Positions 38,435 through 46,314 of a DNA stretch of 64,000 nt are shown piece after piece. The notes beneath the pieces were generated by a model. That model made no database searches, was not told where the DNA came from, and worked only from the letters and a program-made list of their open reading frames with translations. The stretch comes from Herbaspirillum sp. meg3 (GTDB taxonomy: Bacteria; Pseudomonadota; Gammaproteobacteria; Burkholderiales; Burkholderiaceae_D). The stretch is taken from NCBI RefSeq assembly GCF_002257565.1, contig NZ_CP022736.1:930001-994000 (forward strand). Reading direction: 5' to 3'. Made by a program: the position numbers and the translations under genes. Position 1 is the first letter of the stretch. The number at the start of each line of letters is the position of its first letter.

Positions 38435-39196
38435 ATGACTGCAAACACCAACACCAATCTGACCCTGTCCAACAAAGTTGCCTTCGTGCAAGGCGGTTCG
38501 CGCGGCATCGGCGCCGCCATCGTCAAGCGTCTGGTGCGCGAAGGCGCCACCGTTGCCTTCACTTATGTCAGCTCGCCTGACAAGGCGCAGGCACTGGTCA
38601 CCGAAATTGAAGCCAAGGGCGGCCGTGCCCTGGCGATCCAGGCTGACAGCTCGGACACCACAGCACTGCAGCAAGCGATTCGCATCGCCGCTGAAACCTT
38701 CGGCCGTCTCGACATCCTGGTCAACAACGCCGGCGTGCTGGCCATGGGCCCTGTAGAAGAGTTCAAGCTGGAAGATCTGGACCGCACACTGGCGGTGAAC
38801 GTGCGCAGCGTGTTCGTGGCAACTCAGGAAGCCGTACGTTTCATGGGCGAAGGCGGCCGCATCATCACCATCGGCAGCACTAACGCAGATCGCATGCCGT
38901 TTGCCGGTGGCGCTGTGTACGCCATGAGCAAGTCGGCCATCGTCGGCCTGACCAAGGGTTTATCGCGCGACCTCGGTCCACGTGGCATCACCGTCAATAA
39001 CGTGCAGCCTGGTCCGGTCGACACCGACATGAACCCAGCCAACGGCGATTTCGCTGAAACACTGAAGGGTTTGATGGCATTGCCACGTTACGGCAAGGAC
39101 GAAGAAATCGCCAGCTTCGTGGCGTATCTGGCTGGTCCTGAAGCGGGCTATATCACTGGCGCCAGCCTGACGATTGATGGCGGCTTCTCGGCTTAA
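38435..39196 (+). CDS. SDR family NAD(P)-dependent oxidoreductase
   Basis: Classical short-chain dehydrogenase of 253 aa. AAGGAG lies 7 bases before ATG 38435. The cofactor motif is VQGGSRGIGAA (TGxxxGxG-like with Gln-Gly), NNAG is intact, and the catalytic Ser-Tyr-Lys is seen in GSTN..AVYAMSKSAIVG. The Arg downstream of the glycine loop and the Tyr at FTYVSS suggest NADP preference. It is divergent from its likely regulator, a LysR gene. Substrate unknown; it ends at an intrinsic terminator. Confidence 0.9.
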   Translation: MTANTNTNLTLSNKVAFVQGGSRGIGAAIVKRLVREGATVAFTYVSSPDKAQALVTEIEAKGGRALAIQADSSDTTALQQAIRIAAETFGRLDILVNNAGVLAMGPVEEFKLEDLDRTLAVNVRSVFVATQEAVRFMGEGGRIITIGSTNADRMPFAGGAVYAMSKSAIVGLTKGLSRDLGPRGITVNNVQPGPVDTDMNPANGDFAETLKGLMALPRYGKDEEIASFVAYLAGPEAGYITGASLTIDGGFSA

Positions 39197-39220
39197 TCCA
39201 ATCGGAAAGCAGTAGACGTA

Positions 39221-39251
39221 AAAAAAGCGGAGCCTCGTGCTCCGCTTTTTT
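39221..39251. terminator. Bidirectional terminator (SDR / trpC)
   Basis: AAAAAAGCGGAGC (39221-39233) and GCTCCGCTTTTTT (39239-39251) pair around CTCGT. It ends the SDR transcript and, on the minus strand, the trp operon after trpC. Confidence 0.92.
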
Positions 39252-39274
39252 ATTGCCAGAGAGAGATCGAGTGA

Positions 39275-40075
39275 TCAGGCAAACAAGCGCGCCAGTTCGA
39301 CACCCGGTTCCGGCGCGCGCATGAAGGCTTCGCCGACCAGGAAGGCGTTGACGTTGGCTTCACGCATGCGCTTGACGTCTTCCGGCGTGGCGATGGCCGA
39401 TTCGGTGACGACCAGCTTTTCCGAAGGAATGCGCGGCAGCAGGTTCAGCGTGGTGTCCAGCGTGGTTTCGAAGGTGCGCAGGTTGCGGTTGTTGATGCCC
39501 AGCAGCGCGGTCTTCAGTTTCAGCGCCGCGTCGAGTTCGACGCCGTCATGCACTTCTACCAGCACGCTCATACCTAGTTCGTGCGCGCACGCTTCGAGTT
39601 CAACCATCAGGCCGTGATCGAGCGCGGCGACAATCAGCAGGATGGCGTCGGCACCCCACGAGCGCGCTTCGTAGACCTGATACAGGTCCATCATGAAATC
39701 CTTGCGCAGCACCGGCAGAGCACAGGCGGCCCGCGCCTGCTTGAGGTATTCCGGCGCGCCCTGGAAGAATTGCACGTCGGTCAGCACCGACAGGCATGCC
39801 GCACCGTGGGTGGCGTAGCTGACAGCGATCTCGGCCGGCTTGAAATCAGGGCGGATCACACCCTTGGAAGGCGAGGCTTTTTTGACTTCGGCGATGATGC
39901 CGGCATGACCCGCGGCGATCTTGCCACGCATGCTGGCTTCGAAGCCACGCAATTGCGCGCGCGCCTCGGTATCGGATTCAACGTCGCGACGCAGGCTGGC
40001 GAGGTCGCGGTGTTTCTTCGCCGCTTTCACTTCGTCAGCTTTGACGTCGAGGATCTTGTTGAGGATGTCAGACAT
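39275..40075 (-). CDS. trpC: Indole-3-glycerol phosphate synthase
   Basis: Converts CdRP to indoleglycerol phosphate, using a TIM barrel. Conserved features: the N-terminal DILNKILDVKADEVKAAK, the catalytic Lys in AEVKKASPSKGVIRPDF, RKDFMMDLYQVYEARSWGAD, and GINNRNLRTFETTLDTT. It is 266 aa, monofunctional (no trpF fusion). It is the last gene of the trp block, 59 bases after the LysE-type gene, and ends at a shared terminator. Confidence 0.97.
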   Translation of the reverse strand: MSDILNKILDVKADEVKAAKKHRDLASLRRDVESDTEARAQLRGFEASMRGKIAAGHAGIIAEVKKASPSKGVIRPDFKPAEIAVSYATHGAACLSVLTDVQFFQGAPEYLKQARAACALPVLRKDFMMDLYQVYEARSWGADAILLIVAALDHGLMVELEACAHELGMSVLVEVHDGVELDAALKLKTALLGINNRNLRTFETTLDTTLNLLPRIPSEKLVVTESAIATPEDVKRMREANVNAFLVGEAFMRAPEPGVELARLFA

Positions 40076-40134
40076 AAATATTCCTTGGTTGCTGCTTATT
40101 TAAATTTCTTGCTTGCGTTGCTTATTTACGTTGC

Positions 40135-40767
40135 TTACTTACGTTGATCAATGGCAAGTCGAACCGCCAGTGCGCCGAGCGTTAGTCCCATGATGTAGCG
40201 TTGCGCCCGCATCCAGCCCGGATTGTTCGAAAAGAAACCGGCGATGGCGCTGGCGGTCAGAATCAGCAAGCCGTTGACGACGAAGCTGACGGTGATCTGC
40301 GTCACACCCAGTGTCAGGCTTTGCAGCATGACATGACCATGTTCAGGGTGAATGAACTGTGGCAGGAAGGACATGTAGAACATCGCCGCCTTGGGATTGA
40401 GCAGATTTGTCAAAAAACCCATGCGGAACAAGGTCGCGTTGCTGTCGTGCGGCAGGTTTTGTGTCTGAAACGGCGGCGCACCGCCCGGCTTGAGCGCATT
40501 CCACGCCATCCATAAAAGATAGGCTGCGCCGAGATACTTGATCAGGTCGTAAGCCAGCGGCACCGCCAGGAACAATGCCGTCAATCCGAAGGTGGCCGCC
40601 AGCATATGCACGATGAAACCGGCCGCCACGCCCAGTAGCGAAATCATGCCCGCTGCACGACCCTGGCAGATCGAGCGCGACACGCAATACATCATATTAG
40701 GGCCGGGCGTGAGCACCAGCACCAATGCGGCCAACGCAAAAATCATCAGGTCGTTCAAGGGGATCAT
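40135..40767 (-). CDS. LysE/RhtB family amino-acid exporter
   Basis: A 210-aa inner-membrane exporter with about six hydrophobic segments. The family N-terminal motif LVLTPGPNMMYCVSRS is clear, as is NPKAAMFYMSFLPQF in the middle. Known members export amino acids or homoserine lactones. It is embedded between trpD and trpC with short gaps (26 and 59 bases) on the same strand, which suggests co-regulation with tryptophan synthesis. Export of tryptophan or an intermediate is inference. Confidence 0.92.
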   Translation of the reverse strand: MIPLNDLMIFALAALVLVLTPGPNMMYCVSRSICQGRAAGMISLLGVAAGFIVHMLAATFGLTALFLAVPLAYDLIKYLGAAYLLWMAWNALKPGGAPPFQTQNLPHDSNATLFRMGFLTNLLNPKAAMFYMSFLPQFIHPEHGHVMLQSLTLGVTQITVSFVVNGLLILTASAIAGFFSNNPGWMRAQRYIMGLTLGALAVRLAIDQRK

Positions 40768-40793
40768 GGTGTGCGCCTTTTGTCGGTGAAGGA

Positions 40794-41831
40794 TTAGTTT
40801 TTGCCGCCCAGTTGCCGTGTCACATTCACAAATTGCTCGACCTTGGCCAGCGCCGCACCGGAAGCAATGGTCGCGCGTGCCTTGTTCAGGCCTTCTTCAA
40901 TCGATGCCGCGACGCCGGCTGCATACAATGCCGTGCCGGCGTTGATGGCGACGATATCGTGTACCGGACCGGGTACGCCCTTGAGCGCTTCGAAGATTTT
41001 TTCCTTTGACTCGGCGGCGTTCGCGACCTGCAGGTTACGGCTGGCGAACATGCTCATGCCAAAGTCTTCCGGATGGATCTCATATTCGCGGATTTCGCCG
41101 TTGACCAGCTCACCGATCATGGTCGCGCCGCCCAGTGTGACTTCGTCCAGATTGTCGCGGCCCCAGACTACGATTGCATGTTGCGCGCCCAGGCGTTGCA
41201 GCACACGTACCTGGATGCCGACCAGATCCGGATGGAACACGCCCATCAGGATATTCGGCGCACCGGCAGGGTTGGTCAGCGGTCCGAGGATGTTGAAGAT
41301 GGTGCGTACACCCAGTTCCTTGCGCACCGGCGCAGCGTGTTTCATCGCGGCGTGGTGGTTGGGCGCGAACATGAAGCCGATACCGGTCTGGGCGATCGAT
41401 TGTGCGACTTGTTCCGGTTGCAGGTTGATGTCGGCGCCCAGCGCTTCGAGCACATCGGCGCTGCCCGACGACGACGACACGCTACGGCCGCCATGTTTGG
41501 CGACGCGCGCGCCGGCAGCGGCAGCGACGAACATGGTCGCAGTAGAAATGTTGAAGGTATGTGCGCCATCTCCCCCGGTACCGACGATGTCGAGCAAGTT
41601 GCTGGTGTCGGCCATCGGTACCTTGGTGGCGAACTCGCGCATGACTTGGGCTGCGGCAGCGATTTCGCCGATGCTTTCTTTCTTGACGCGCAGGCCCATG
41701 GTGAGCGCGGCGATCATGACCGGCGACATGTCGCCGCTCATGATTTGACGGAACAGCGTCAGCATTTCGTCGTGGAAAATTTCGCGATGCTCGATGCAGC
41801 GAAGTAAGGCTTCTTGTGGCGTGATGGACAT
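40794..41831 (-). CDS. trpD: Anthranilate phosphoribosyltransferase
   Basis: Couples anthranilate with PRPP. Signatures: the glycine-rich PRPP loop DIVGTGGDGAHTFNISTATM, KHGGRSVSSSSGSADVLEALG, and the substrate-binding MFAPNHHAAMKH. The length of 345 aa is that of a stand-alone TrpD, not fused with TrpG. It lies 37 bases after trpG and is followed by the LysE-type gene. Confidence 0.97.
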   Translation of the reverse strand: MSITPQEALLRCIEHREIFHDEMLTLFRQIMSGDMSPVMIAALTMGLRVKKESIGEIAAAAQVMREFATKVPMADTSNLLDIVGTGGDGAHTFNISTATMFVAAAAGARVAKHGGRSVSSSSGSADVLEALGADINLQPEQVAQSIAQTGIGFMFAPNHHAAMKHAAPVRKELGVRTIFNILGPLTNPAGAPNILMGVFHPDLVGIQVRVLQRLGAQHAIVVWGRDNLDEVTLGGATMIGELVNGEIREYEIHPEDFGMSMFASRNLQVANAAESKEKIFEALKGVPGPVHDIVAINAGTALYAAGVAASIEEGLNKARATIASGAALAKVEQFVNVTRQLGGKN

Positions 41832-41868
41832 AATCTTTTCTCGAATGGTGTGATGCGATCGGCCGCGC

Positions 41869-42444
41869 TTAAGAGCGTGCTGTGCCGGTCAGGAAATTTT
41901 TCAGCAAGGCGTGGCCGTGTTCGGACAGGATCGATTCAGGGTGAAATTGCACACCCTGCAAATCGAATTCCTTGTGGCGCACGCCCATGATTTCACCATC
42001 GTCGGTCCATGCGGTGACTTCGAGGCAATCGGGCAGCGAGGCGCGTTCGATGGCCAGCGAGTGATAACGGATCACGGTGTAAGGGCTCGGGATATCCTTG
42101 AAGACGCCGACGCCGGTATGGGCGATCTTCGATGTCTTGCCGTGCATGACTTGCTTGGCACGTACGACCTTGCCGCCGAAGGCTTCGCCGATGGCCTGAT
42201 GGCCGAGACAGACGCCGAGAATCGGCAGCTTGCCTGAGAAATGTTTGAGCAAGTCGATGCAGATGCCGGCTTCTTTCGGGCTGCATGGACCTGGCGACAG
42301 GCAGATGCGTTCGGGATTCAGTTTTTCGATTTCATCGAGTGTGATCTCATCGTTGCGGATGGTCAGCACTTCTTCACCGAGCTCGCCAAAATACTGGACG
42401 ATGTTGTAGGTGAAGGAATCGTAGTTGTCGATCATCAGCAGCAT
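41869..42444 (-). CDS. trpG: Anthranilate synthase component II (glutamine amidotransferase)
   Basis: Class I glutamine amidotransferase supplying ammonia to TrpE. The oxyanion and nucleophile segments LSPGPCSP and LGVCLGHQAIGEAFGG hold the catalytic Cys, and the His-Glu pair is in QFHPESILSEHGH. Length is 191 aa. The ATG directly abuts the trpE stop (no spacer), so translation is probably coupled. It may also serve p-aminobenzoate synthesis, as in many bacteria with a single such gene. Confidence 0.97.
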   Translation of the reverse strand: MLLMIDNYDSFTYNIVQYFGELGEEVLTIRNDEITLDEIEKLNPERICLSPGPCSPKEAGICIDLLKHFSGKLPILGVCLGHQAIGEAFGGKVVRAKQVMHGKTSKIAHTGVGVFKDIPSPYTVIRYHSLAIERASLPDCLEVTAWTDDGEIMGVRHKEFDLQGVQFHPESILSEHGHALLKNFLTGTARS

Positions 42445-43956
42445 TTAGATTTCTCCATCCAGTCCGTCTTGCACTTGTTCGGCAGCGCGCAGCACCGCCC
42501 GCGCCTTGTTTTCGGTTTCTTCCCATTCCATTTCTGGTACCGAGTCGGCAACGATGCCGGCGGCGGCCTGCACGTACAGCGTGCCGTCCTTGATGACGCC
42601 GGTGCGAATCGCGATCGCGACATCCATCTCTCCGCCGAACGACAAGTAGCCGCAGGCACCGCCGTAGATGCCGCGCTTGGTTGGTTCGAGTTCGTCGATG
42701 ATTTCCATCGCGCGCACTTTCGGCGCACCCGACAGCGTGCCGGCGGGGAAGGTGGCTTTCAGCACGTCCAGATTCGACAAGCCGGGTTTGAGCAAGCCTT
42801 CGACATTGGAGACGATGTGCTGCACGTGGGAATATTTTTCGATGACCATCTGGTCGGTGACCTTGACGCTGCCGGTAGTGGCGATGCGGCCGATGTCGTT
42901 GCGCGCCAGATCGATCAGCATGACGTGTTCGGCGATTTCTTTCGGATCGGCCAGCAGTTCAGTGGCCAGTTGTGCATCGCGTTCCGGCGTCGAGCCGCGT
43001 GGGCGGGTGCCGGCCAGCGGACGGATGGTGATCTTCTTTTGCGCCTGGCCGTCGGAGGTTTGGCCGATAGTTTCGTTGCGCACCAGGATTTCCGGCGAGG
43101 CGCCGACGATCTGCATATCGCCGAAGTTGTAGTAGTACATATACGGCGACGGGTTCAGCGAACGTAGCGCGCGGTACAGCATCAGCGGCGAATCGACGTA
43201 GGACTTCTTCAGGCGCTGGCCGATCTGCACTTGCATCAGGTCGCCGGCCATGACGTATTCCTTGGCTTTGGCAACGGCCTTCAGGTATTCGTCCTTGGGG
43301 AATTCGCGAATCGTTTCGGTACGCACCGAGCCGCTCGTGACCGGCGCATCGGCACCGCGGCGCAGCATGGCGCGCAGGTCCTTGAGGCGTTGGCGGCCTT
43401 TGCTAAAGGCTTCCGGTTGTGACGGATCGGTGTAGACGATGAGGTAGAGCTTGCCGGAGAGATTGTCAATGACGGCCAGTTCTTCGGTAACGAGTAACTG
43501 GATGTCGGGCAGGCCGAGGTCGTCTTTCGGCGCGCTGTCGGCCAGGCGCTTTTCGATATAGCGCACGGCGTCGTAGCCAAAGTAGCCGGCCAGGCCACCG
43601 CAGAAGCGCGGCATGCCGGGGCGGATCGCGACTTTGTAGCGCGACTGGAATTCGGCGATGAATTCGAGCGCGTTGCCTTCGAGCGATTCGACGACCTTGT
43701 CGTTTTTCAGGACTTCAATCTTGTTGCCGAAGCTGCGCAGCTTGGTCGTGGCCGGCAGACCGATGAAGGAATAGCGGCCGAAGCGTTCGCCGCCGACGAC
43801 TGATTCCAGCAGGAAAGTATTCTTGCCGGCGTTCTGGGTTTGCGCCAGTTTGAGGTACAGGGTCAGCGGGGTTTCCAGATCGGCGAAAGCTTCGGCGATC
43901 AAGGGAATGCGGTTATAGCCTTGCGAGGCCAGCGATTTGAATTCGAGTTCGGTCAT
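42445..43956 (-). CDS. trpE: Anthranilate synthase component I
   Basis: Chorismate-binding subunit of anthranilate synthase. The tryptophan feedback site (LLESVVGGERFGRYSFIG) lies near the N terminus, and the catalytic chorismate-binding domain shows the block PLAGTRPRGSTPERDAQLAT, DLARNDIGRIA, GTLSGAPKVRAMEIIDELE and YGGACGYLSF. At 503 aa it is full length. GGAG sits 7 bases before the ATG, just outside a large nested hairpin. Upstream are an attenuator and trpL, so expression is probably Trp-controlled. Confidence 0.98.
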   Translation of the reverse strand: MTELEFKSLASQGYNRIPLIAEAFADLETPLTLYLKLAQTQNAGKNTFLLESVVGGERFGRYSFIGLPATTKLRSFGNKIEVLKNDKVVESLEGNALEFIAEFQSRYKVAIRPGMPRFCGGLAGYFGYDAVRYIEKRLADSAPKDDLGLPDIQLLVTEELAVIDNLSGKLYLIVYTDPSQPEAFSKGRQRLKDLRAMLRRGADAPVTSGSVRTETIREFPKDEYLKAVAKAKEYVMAGDLMQVQIGQRLKKSYVDSPLMLYRALRSLNPSPYMYYYNFGDMQIVGASPEILVRNETIGQTSDGQAQKKITIRPLAGTRPRGSTPERDAQLATELLADPKEIAEHVMLIDLARNDIGRIATTGSVKVTDQMVIEKYSHVQHIVSNVEGLLKPGLSNLDVLKATFPAGTLSGAPKVRAMEIIDELEPTKRGIYGGACGYLSFGGEMDVAIAIRTGVIKDGTLYVQAAAGIVADSVPEMEWEETENKARAVLRAAEQVQDGLDGEI

Positions 43957-43970
43957 CGTTTCTCTCCAGG

Positions 43971-44046
43971 ACCGCTATTGTAAGACGGCTTGCGGATTGC
44001 AGGACGACTGGAAGCGTCCTGGCAAGCGCATGCCGACAATAGCGGT
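43971..44046 (-). promoter_or_regulatory. Nested 76-nt hairpin immediately upstream of the trpE ribosome-binding site
   Basis: Three nested perfect stems: ACCGCTATTGT/ACAATAGCGGT (43971-43981 with 44036-44046), GCTTGC/GCAAGC (43988-43993 with 44022-44027) and AGGACG/CGTCCT (44001-44006 with 44015-44020). It begins three bases upstream of GGAG of trpE on the minus strand. No T-run follows, so it is not a terminator. It may hold the trpE leader in a form that exposes or masks the ribosome-binding site, or it may stabilise the mRNA after attenuation. Confidence 0.65.
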
Positions 44047-44068
44047 ATTTAAACAGGGGTGTTGTTGC

Positions 44069-44106
44069 AAAAAACTCGCTGGTTCGCGGGAAGGGGAGCG
44101 GCCAGC
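44069..44106 (-). terminator. trp attenuator terminator
   Basis: On the minus strand GCTGG (44102-44106) can pair with CCAGC (44078-44082), enclosing a GC-rich loop that can pair partly inside (GC/GC), and it is followed at 44069-44074 by a six-T run. The stem is short. The 3' arm, extended to CCAGCG (44077-44082), could instead pair with CGCTGG (44137-44142) inside the Trp-codon run of trpL, which is the expected mutual exclusion. It starts 12 bases after the trpL stop. Confidence 0.6.
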
Positions 44107-44118
44107 AGCTGACGAGGG

Positions 44119-44205
44119 TTAGTTAGCCCAGGATTGCCAGCGTCGCCACAGCCAGGCCTCAGGGGCGGCTGATTGGTTGGCGTTGAGTTTTTTGTTGAGA
44201 AACAT
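44119..44205 (-). CDS. trpL: trp operon leader peptide
   Basis: A 28-codon frame from ATG 44205 to TAA 44119, upstream of trpE. The start is MFLNKKLNANQSAAPEA and the end is WLWRRWQSWAN: four Trp codons in nine positions, in the last third of the peptide, as in classical transcription attenuation. The upstream ribosome-binding site is weak. A terminator-like hairpin with a T-run follows. Such leader peptides sense charged tRNA-Trp by ribosome stalling, so this one should control trpE-trpG-trpD-lysE-trpC. It is too short to be found by ordinary gene calling, and the Trp run makes chance unlikely. Confidence 0.88.
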   Translation of the reverse strand: MFLNKKLNANQSAAPEAWLWRRWQSWAN

Positions 44206-44241
44206 TTGTCAGTGGTCTTTAGATAATGACTACGCTAATGC

Positions 44242-44910
44242 TTAAGAAATTTGGTGCGCTGCATCCAGCAGCGTTGGAACTATACCATCGGAATCGACAT
44301 TGTGTATAGGTTCGCCGTGGTTATAGCCATACGGCACGTTGAGCACGCGGCAACCCGCAGCCCGTGCGGCTTGCGCGTCGTTGGACGAATCGCCGATGGC
44401 GACCACTTGCGCCGGTTGCAGAGAAAAATCTGCGCAAACCTGCAGCAAAGGCAAGGGATCCGGTTTCTTTTTCGGCAAGGAATCACCGCCGTAGATCACA
44501 TCAAAATACGGATACAGGCCCTTTTTATCCATCAGCGGCAAGGCGAAGGCGATCGGCTTGTTGGTTACGCAGGCCAGACGCAGGCCCTTGGCCTTGAGCG
44601 CCTGCAGGCCTTCGATCACGTTCGGATAGAGCGTGGCGTAATCGCCGTTGATGGCGAGGTAATGTTCCTGATAGGAGGCGAGGGCTTCTTCGAAGCGCTG
44701 TTCTACGCCGTCTTCATCGTAATCGACGGCCAGCACGCGGCGCATCAGGTTTTCCGATCCCTTGCCGACAAAATTGACGATGGTTTGCATCGCCAGCGGC
44801 CCCAGGCCCAGGTCGGCGCGCATGCGGTTCACTGCGACGTGAAAATCCGGCGCAGTGTCGAGCATGGTGCCGTCGAGGTCGATGATGGCGGCTTTGATGT
44901 TGTCGAGCAT
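44242..44910 (-). CDS. gph: Phosphoglycolate phosphatase
   Basis: HAD-superfamily phosphatase that removes 2-phosphoglycolate made during DNA repair of oxidised ends. Motif I is DLDGTMLDTAPD near residue 12, motif II is CVTNKP, and motif III/IV is GDSSNDAQAARAAG. At 222 aa it is typical. It follows rpe by 29 bases and precedes the trp leader, the conserved beta-proteobacterial order rpe-gph-trpE. Its stop is only about 36 bases from the trpL start, so read-through into the trp operon is possible. Confidence 0.95.
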   Translation of the reverse strand: MLDNIKAAIIDLDGTMLDTAPDFHVAVNRMRADLGLGPLAMQTIVNFVGKGSENLMRRVLAVDYDEDGVEQRFEEALASYQEHYLAINGDYATLYPNVIEGLQALKAKGLRLACVTNKPIAFALPLMDKKGLYPYFDVIYGGDSLPKKKPDPLPLLQVCADFSLQPAQVVAIGDSSNDAQAARAAGCRVLNVPYGYNHGEPIHNVDSDGIVPTLLDAAHQIS

Positions 44911-44939
44911 GGAATCTTCTTTGGGTGGATTGCGTCGGA

Positions 44940-45602
44940 TTACTTGGCCAGTTCGCTGCGCATGGCCTCAATGACTGCCTTGTAGTCCGGCTTGCCGAAG
45001 ATGGCGGAACCGGCCACGAAGGTGTCGGCGCCAGCCTTGGCGGCAGCGGCGATGTTCTCGATTTTGATGCCGCCGTCGACTTCCAGCATGATGTCGCGGC
45101 CGGACTCGTCGATGCGGCGGCGGACAGCGGCGATCTTCTTCAGCGCTTCAGGAATAAAGGACTGGCCGCCGAAGCCTGGATTGACCGACATGATCAAAAT
45201 GATATCGATCTTGTCCATCACGTGATCGAGGAAATGCAGCGGCGTGCCGGGATTGAACACCAGACCGGCTTTGCAGCCATTGTCGCGGATCAGTTGCAGT
45301 GAACGGTCGATGTGTTCCGAGCCTTCCGGGTGGAAGGTGATGATATTGGCGCCGGCTTTGGCGAAGTCGGGAATGATGCGATCCACCGGCTTGACCATCA
45401 GATGCACGTCAATCGGCACCTGCACGTGCGGGCGGATGGCTTCGCAAACCAGCGGGCCGATGGTCAGGTTGGGAACATAATGGTTGTCCATCACGTCGAA
45501 GTGAATAATGTCGGCGCCGGCAGCGACGACATTGCGGACTTCTTCGCCCAGACGGGCGAAATCGGCGGACAGGATACTGGGGGCGATACGGTAGTTAGGC
45601 AT
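44940..45602 (-). CDS. rpe: Ribulose-phosphate 3-epimerase
   Basis: Interconverts ribulose 5-phosphate and xylulose 5-phosphate in the pentose phosphate pathway. TIM-barrel enzyme of 220 aa with IAPSILSADFARLGEE, HFDVMDNHYVPNLTIG (metal and catalytic Asp), VHLMVKPVDRIIPDF, and VNPGFGGQSFIP. It is first in the rpe-gph-trp order and divergent from apaG. Confidence 0.98.
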   Translation of the reverse strand: MPNYRIAPSILSADFARLGEEVRNVVAAGADIIHFDVMDNHYVPNLTIGPLVCEAIRPHVQVPIDVHLMVKPVDRIIPDFAKAGANIITFHPEGSEHIDRSLQLIRDNGCKAGLVFNPGTPLHFLDHVMDKIDIILIMSVNPGFGGQSFIPEALKKIAAVRRRIDESGRDIMLEVDGGIKIENIAAAAKAGADTFVAGSAIFGKPDYKAVIEAMRSELAK

Positions 45603-45749
45603 GGCGATATGGCTTATGGAAGGCTGTAGAGCGATTGAAGATGCGCTATTTTACCCGTTCGCCGTGCCTCGGTTTTGTTGCAAACCTTGCACTTGCGGTT
45701 GTTTTCGTGTGGAATGGGCTTGGCTTTTTACAAAATTGAGGAAATCCGC

Positions 45750-46124
45750 ATGGCGACGTATGAGTTTACGGTGACGGTCAAGACGCAGTACCTGGAAGAG
45801 CAATCCGACCCGGCACGTTCACATTATGTGTTTGCCTACGCGATCACTATCGTCAATACCGGGCAAGTGCCTGCCCAGCTGATTTCGCGTCACTGGATCA
45901 TCACCGACGCGAACAATCACACGGAAGAAGTGCGTGGATTGGGCGTAGTGGGGCATCAGCCGTTCCTGCAACCGGGAGAGCAGTTCGAGTACACGAGCGG
46001 GACGTCGCTGAAGACGCCGCAGGGCTCGATGCACGGAGAGTATTTCTGCGTCGCCGAGGATGGCGAGCAATTCGACGTGAAGATTCCGGAATTTATCCTG
46101 TCGCTGCCACGCACGCTGCACTAA
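45750..46124 (+). CDS. apaG: Co2+/Mg2+ efflux protein ApaG
   Basis: ApaG domain protein of 124 aa, linked in other bacteria to cobalt/magnesium resistance and Ap4A metabolism. I chose ATG 45750, with GAGGAAA 5-8 bases upstream, because MATYEFTVTVKTQYLEEQSD is the family N terminus. Conserved block: YTSGTSLKTPQGSMHGEY. Cytoplasmic; molecular function is still unclear. It is divergent from rpe and converges with the small membrane protein gene. Confidence 0.93.
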   Translation: MATYEFTVTVKTQYLEEQSDPARSHYVFAYAITIVNTGQVPAQLISRHWIITDANNHTEEVRGLGVVGHQPFLQPGEQFEYTSGTSLKTPQGSMHGEYFCVAEDGEQFDVKIPEFILSLPRTLH

Positions 46125-46155
46125 GCGTTGAGCTTAGTGGTGCCACATTAAGCGT

Positions 46156-46299
46156 TCAAGCCTGGGTGTCGTCTTTTTTGTCGCTTGGATTTTTTGTCTG
46201 AACGGGTTGATCCGGCTTGCGTCCGGAAAACATGGTCCACCAGACGATGAATACGAAGATAAAGAAGGCGCCGCCGGCTTCGAGTATTAACCACCACAT
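46156..46299 (-). CDS. Small 47-aa membrane protein
   Basis: A frame of 47 codons plus stop, from ATG 46299 to TGA 46156. The start is MWWLILEAGGAFFIFVFIVW, followed by WTMFSGRKPDQP and a charged Lys/Asp-rich tail. GAGG lies 10 bases before the ATG. One hydrophobic segment near residues 2-24 suggests a single-pass inner-membrane protein with a cytoplasmic tail. The Trp-rich ends at both membrane borders and the good site argue that it is real. Divergent from mltA, 15 bases apart. No family recognised; a CcoQ-like or respiratory accessory role would be guesswork. Confidence 0.7.
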   Translation of the reverse strand: MWWLILEAGGAFFIFVFIVWWTMFSGRKPDQPVQTKNPSDKKDDTQA

Positions 46300-46314
46300 T
46301 TTCACGTTTCCTCA

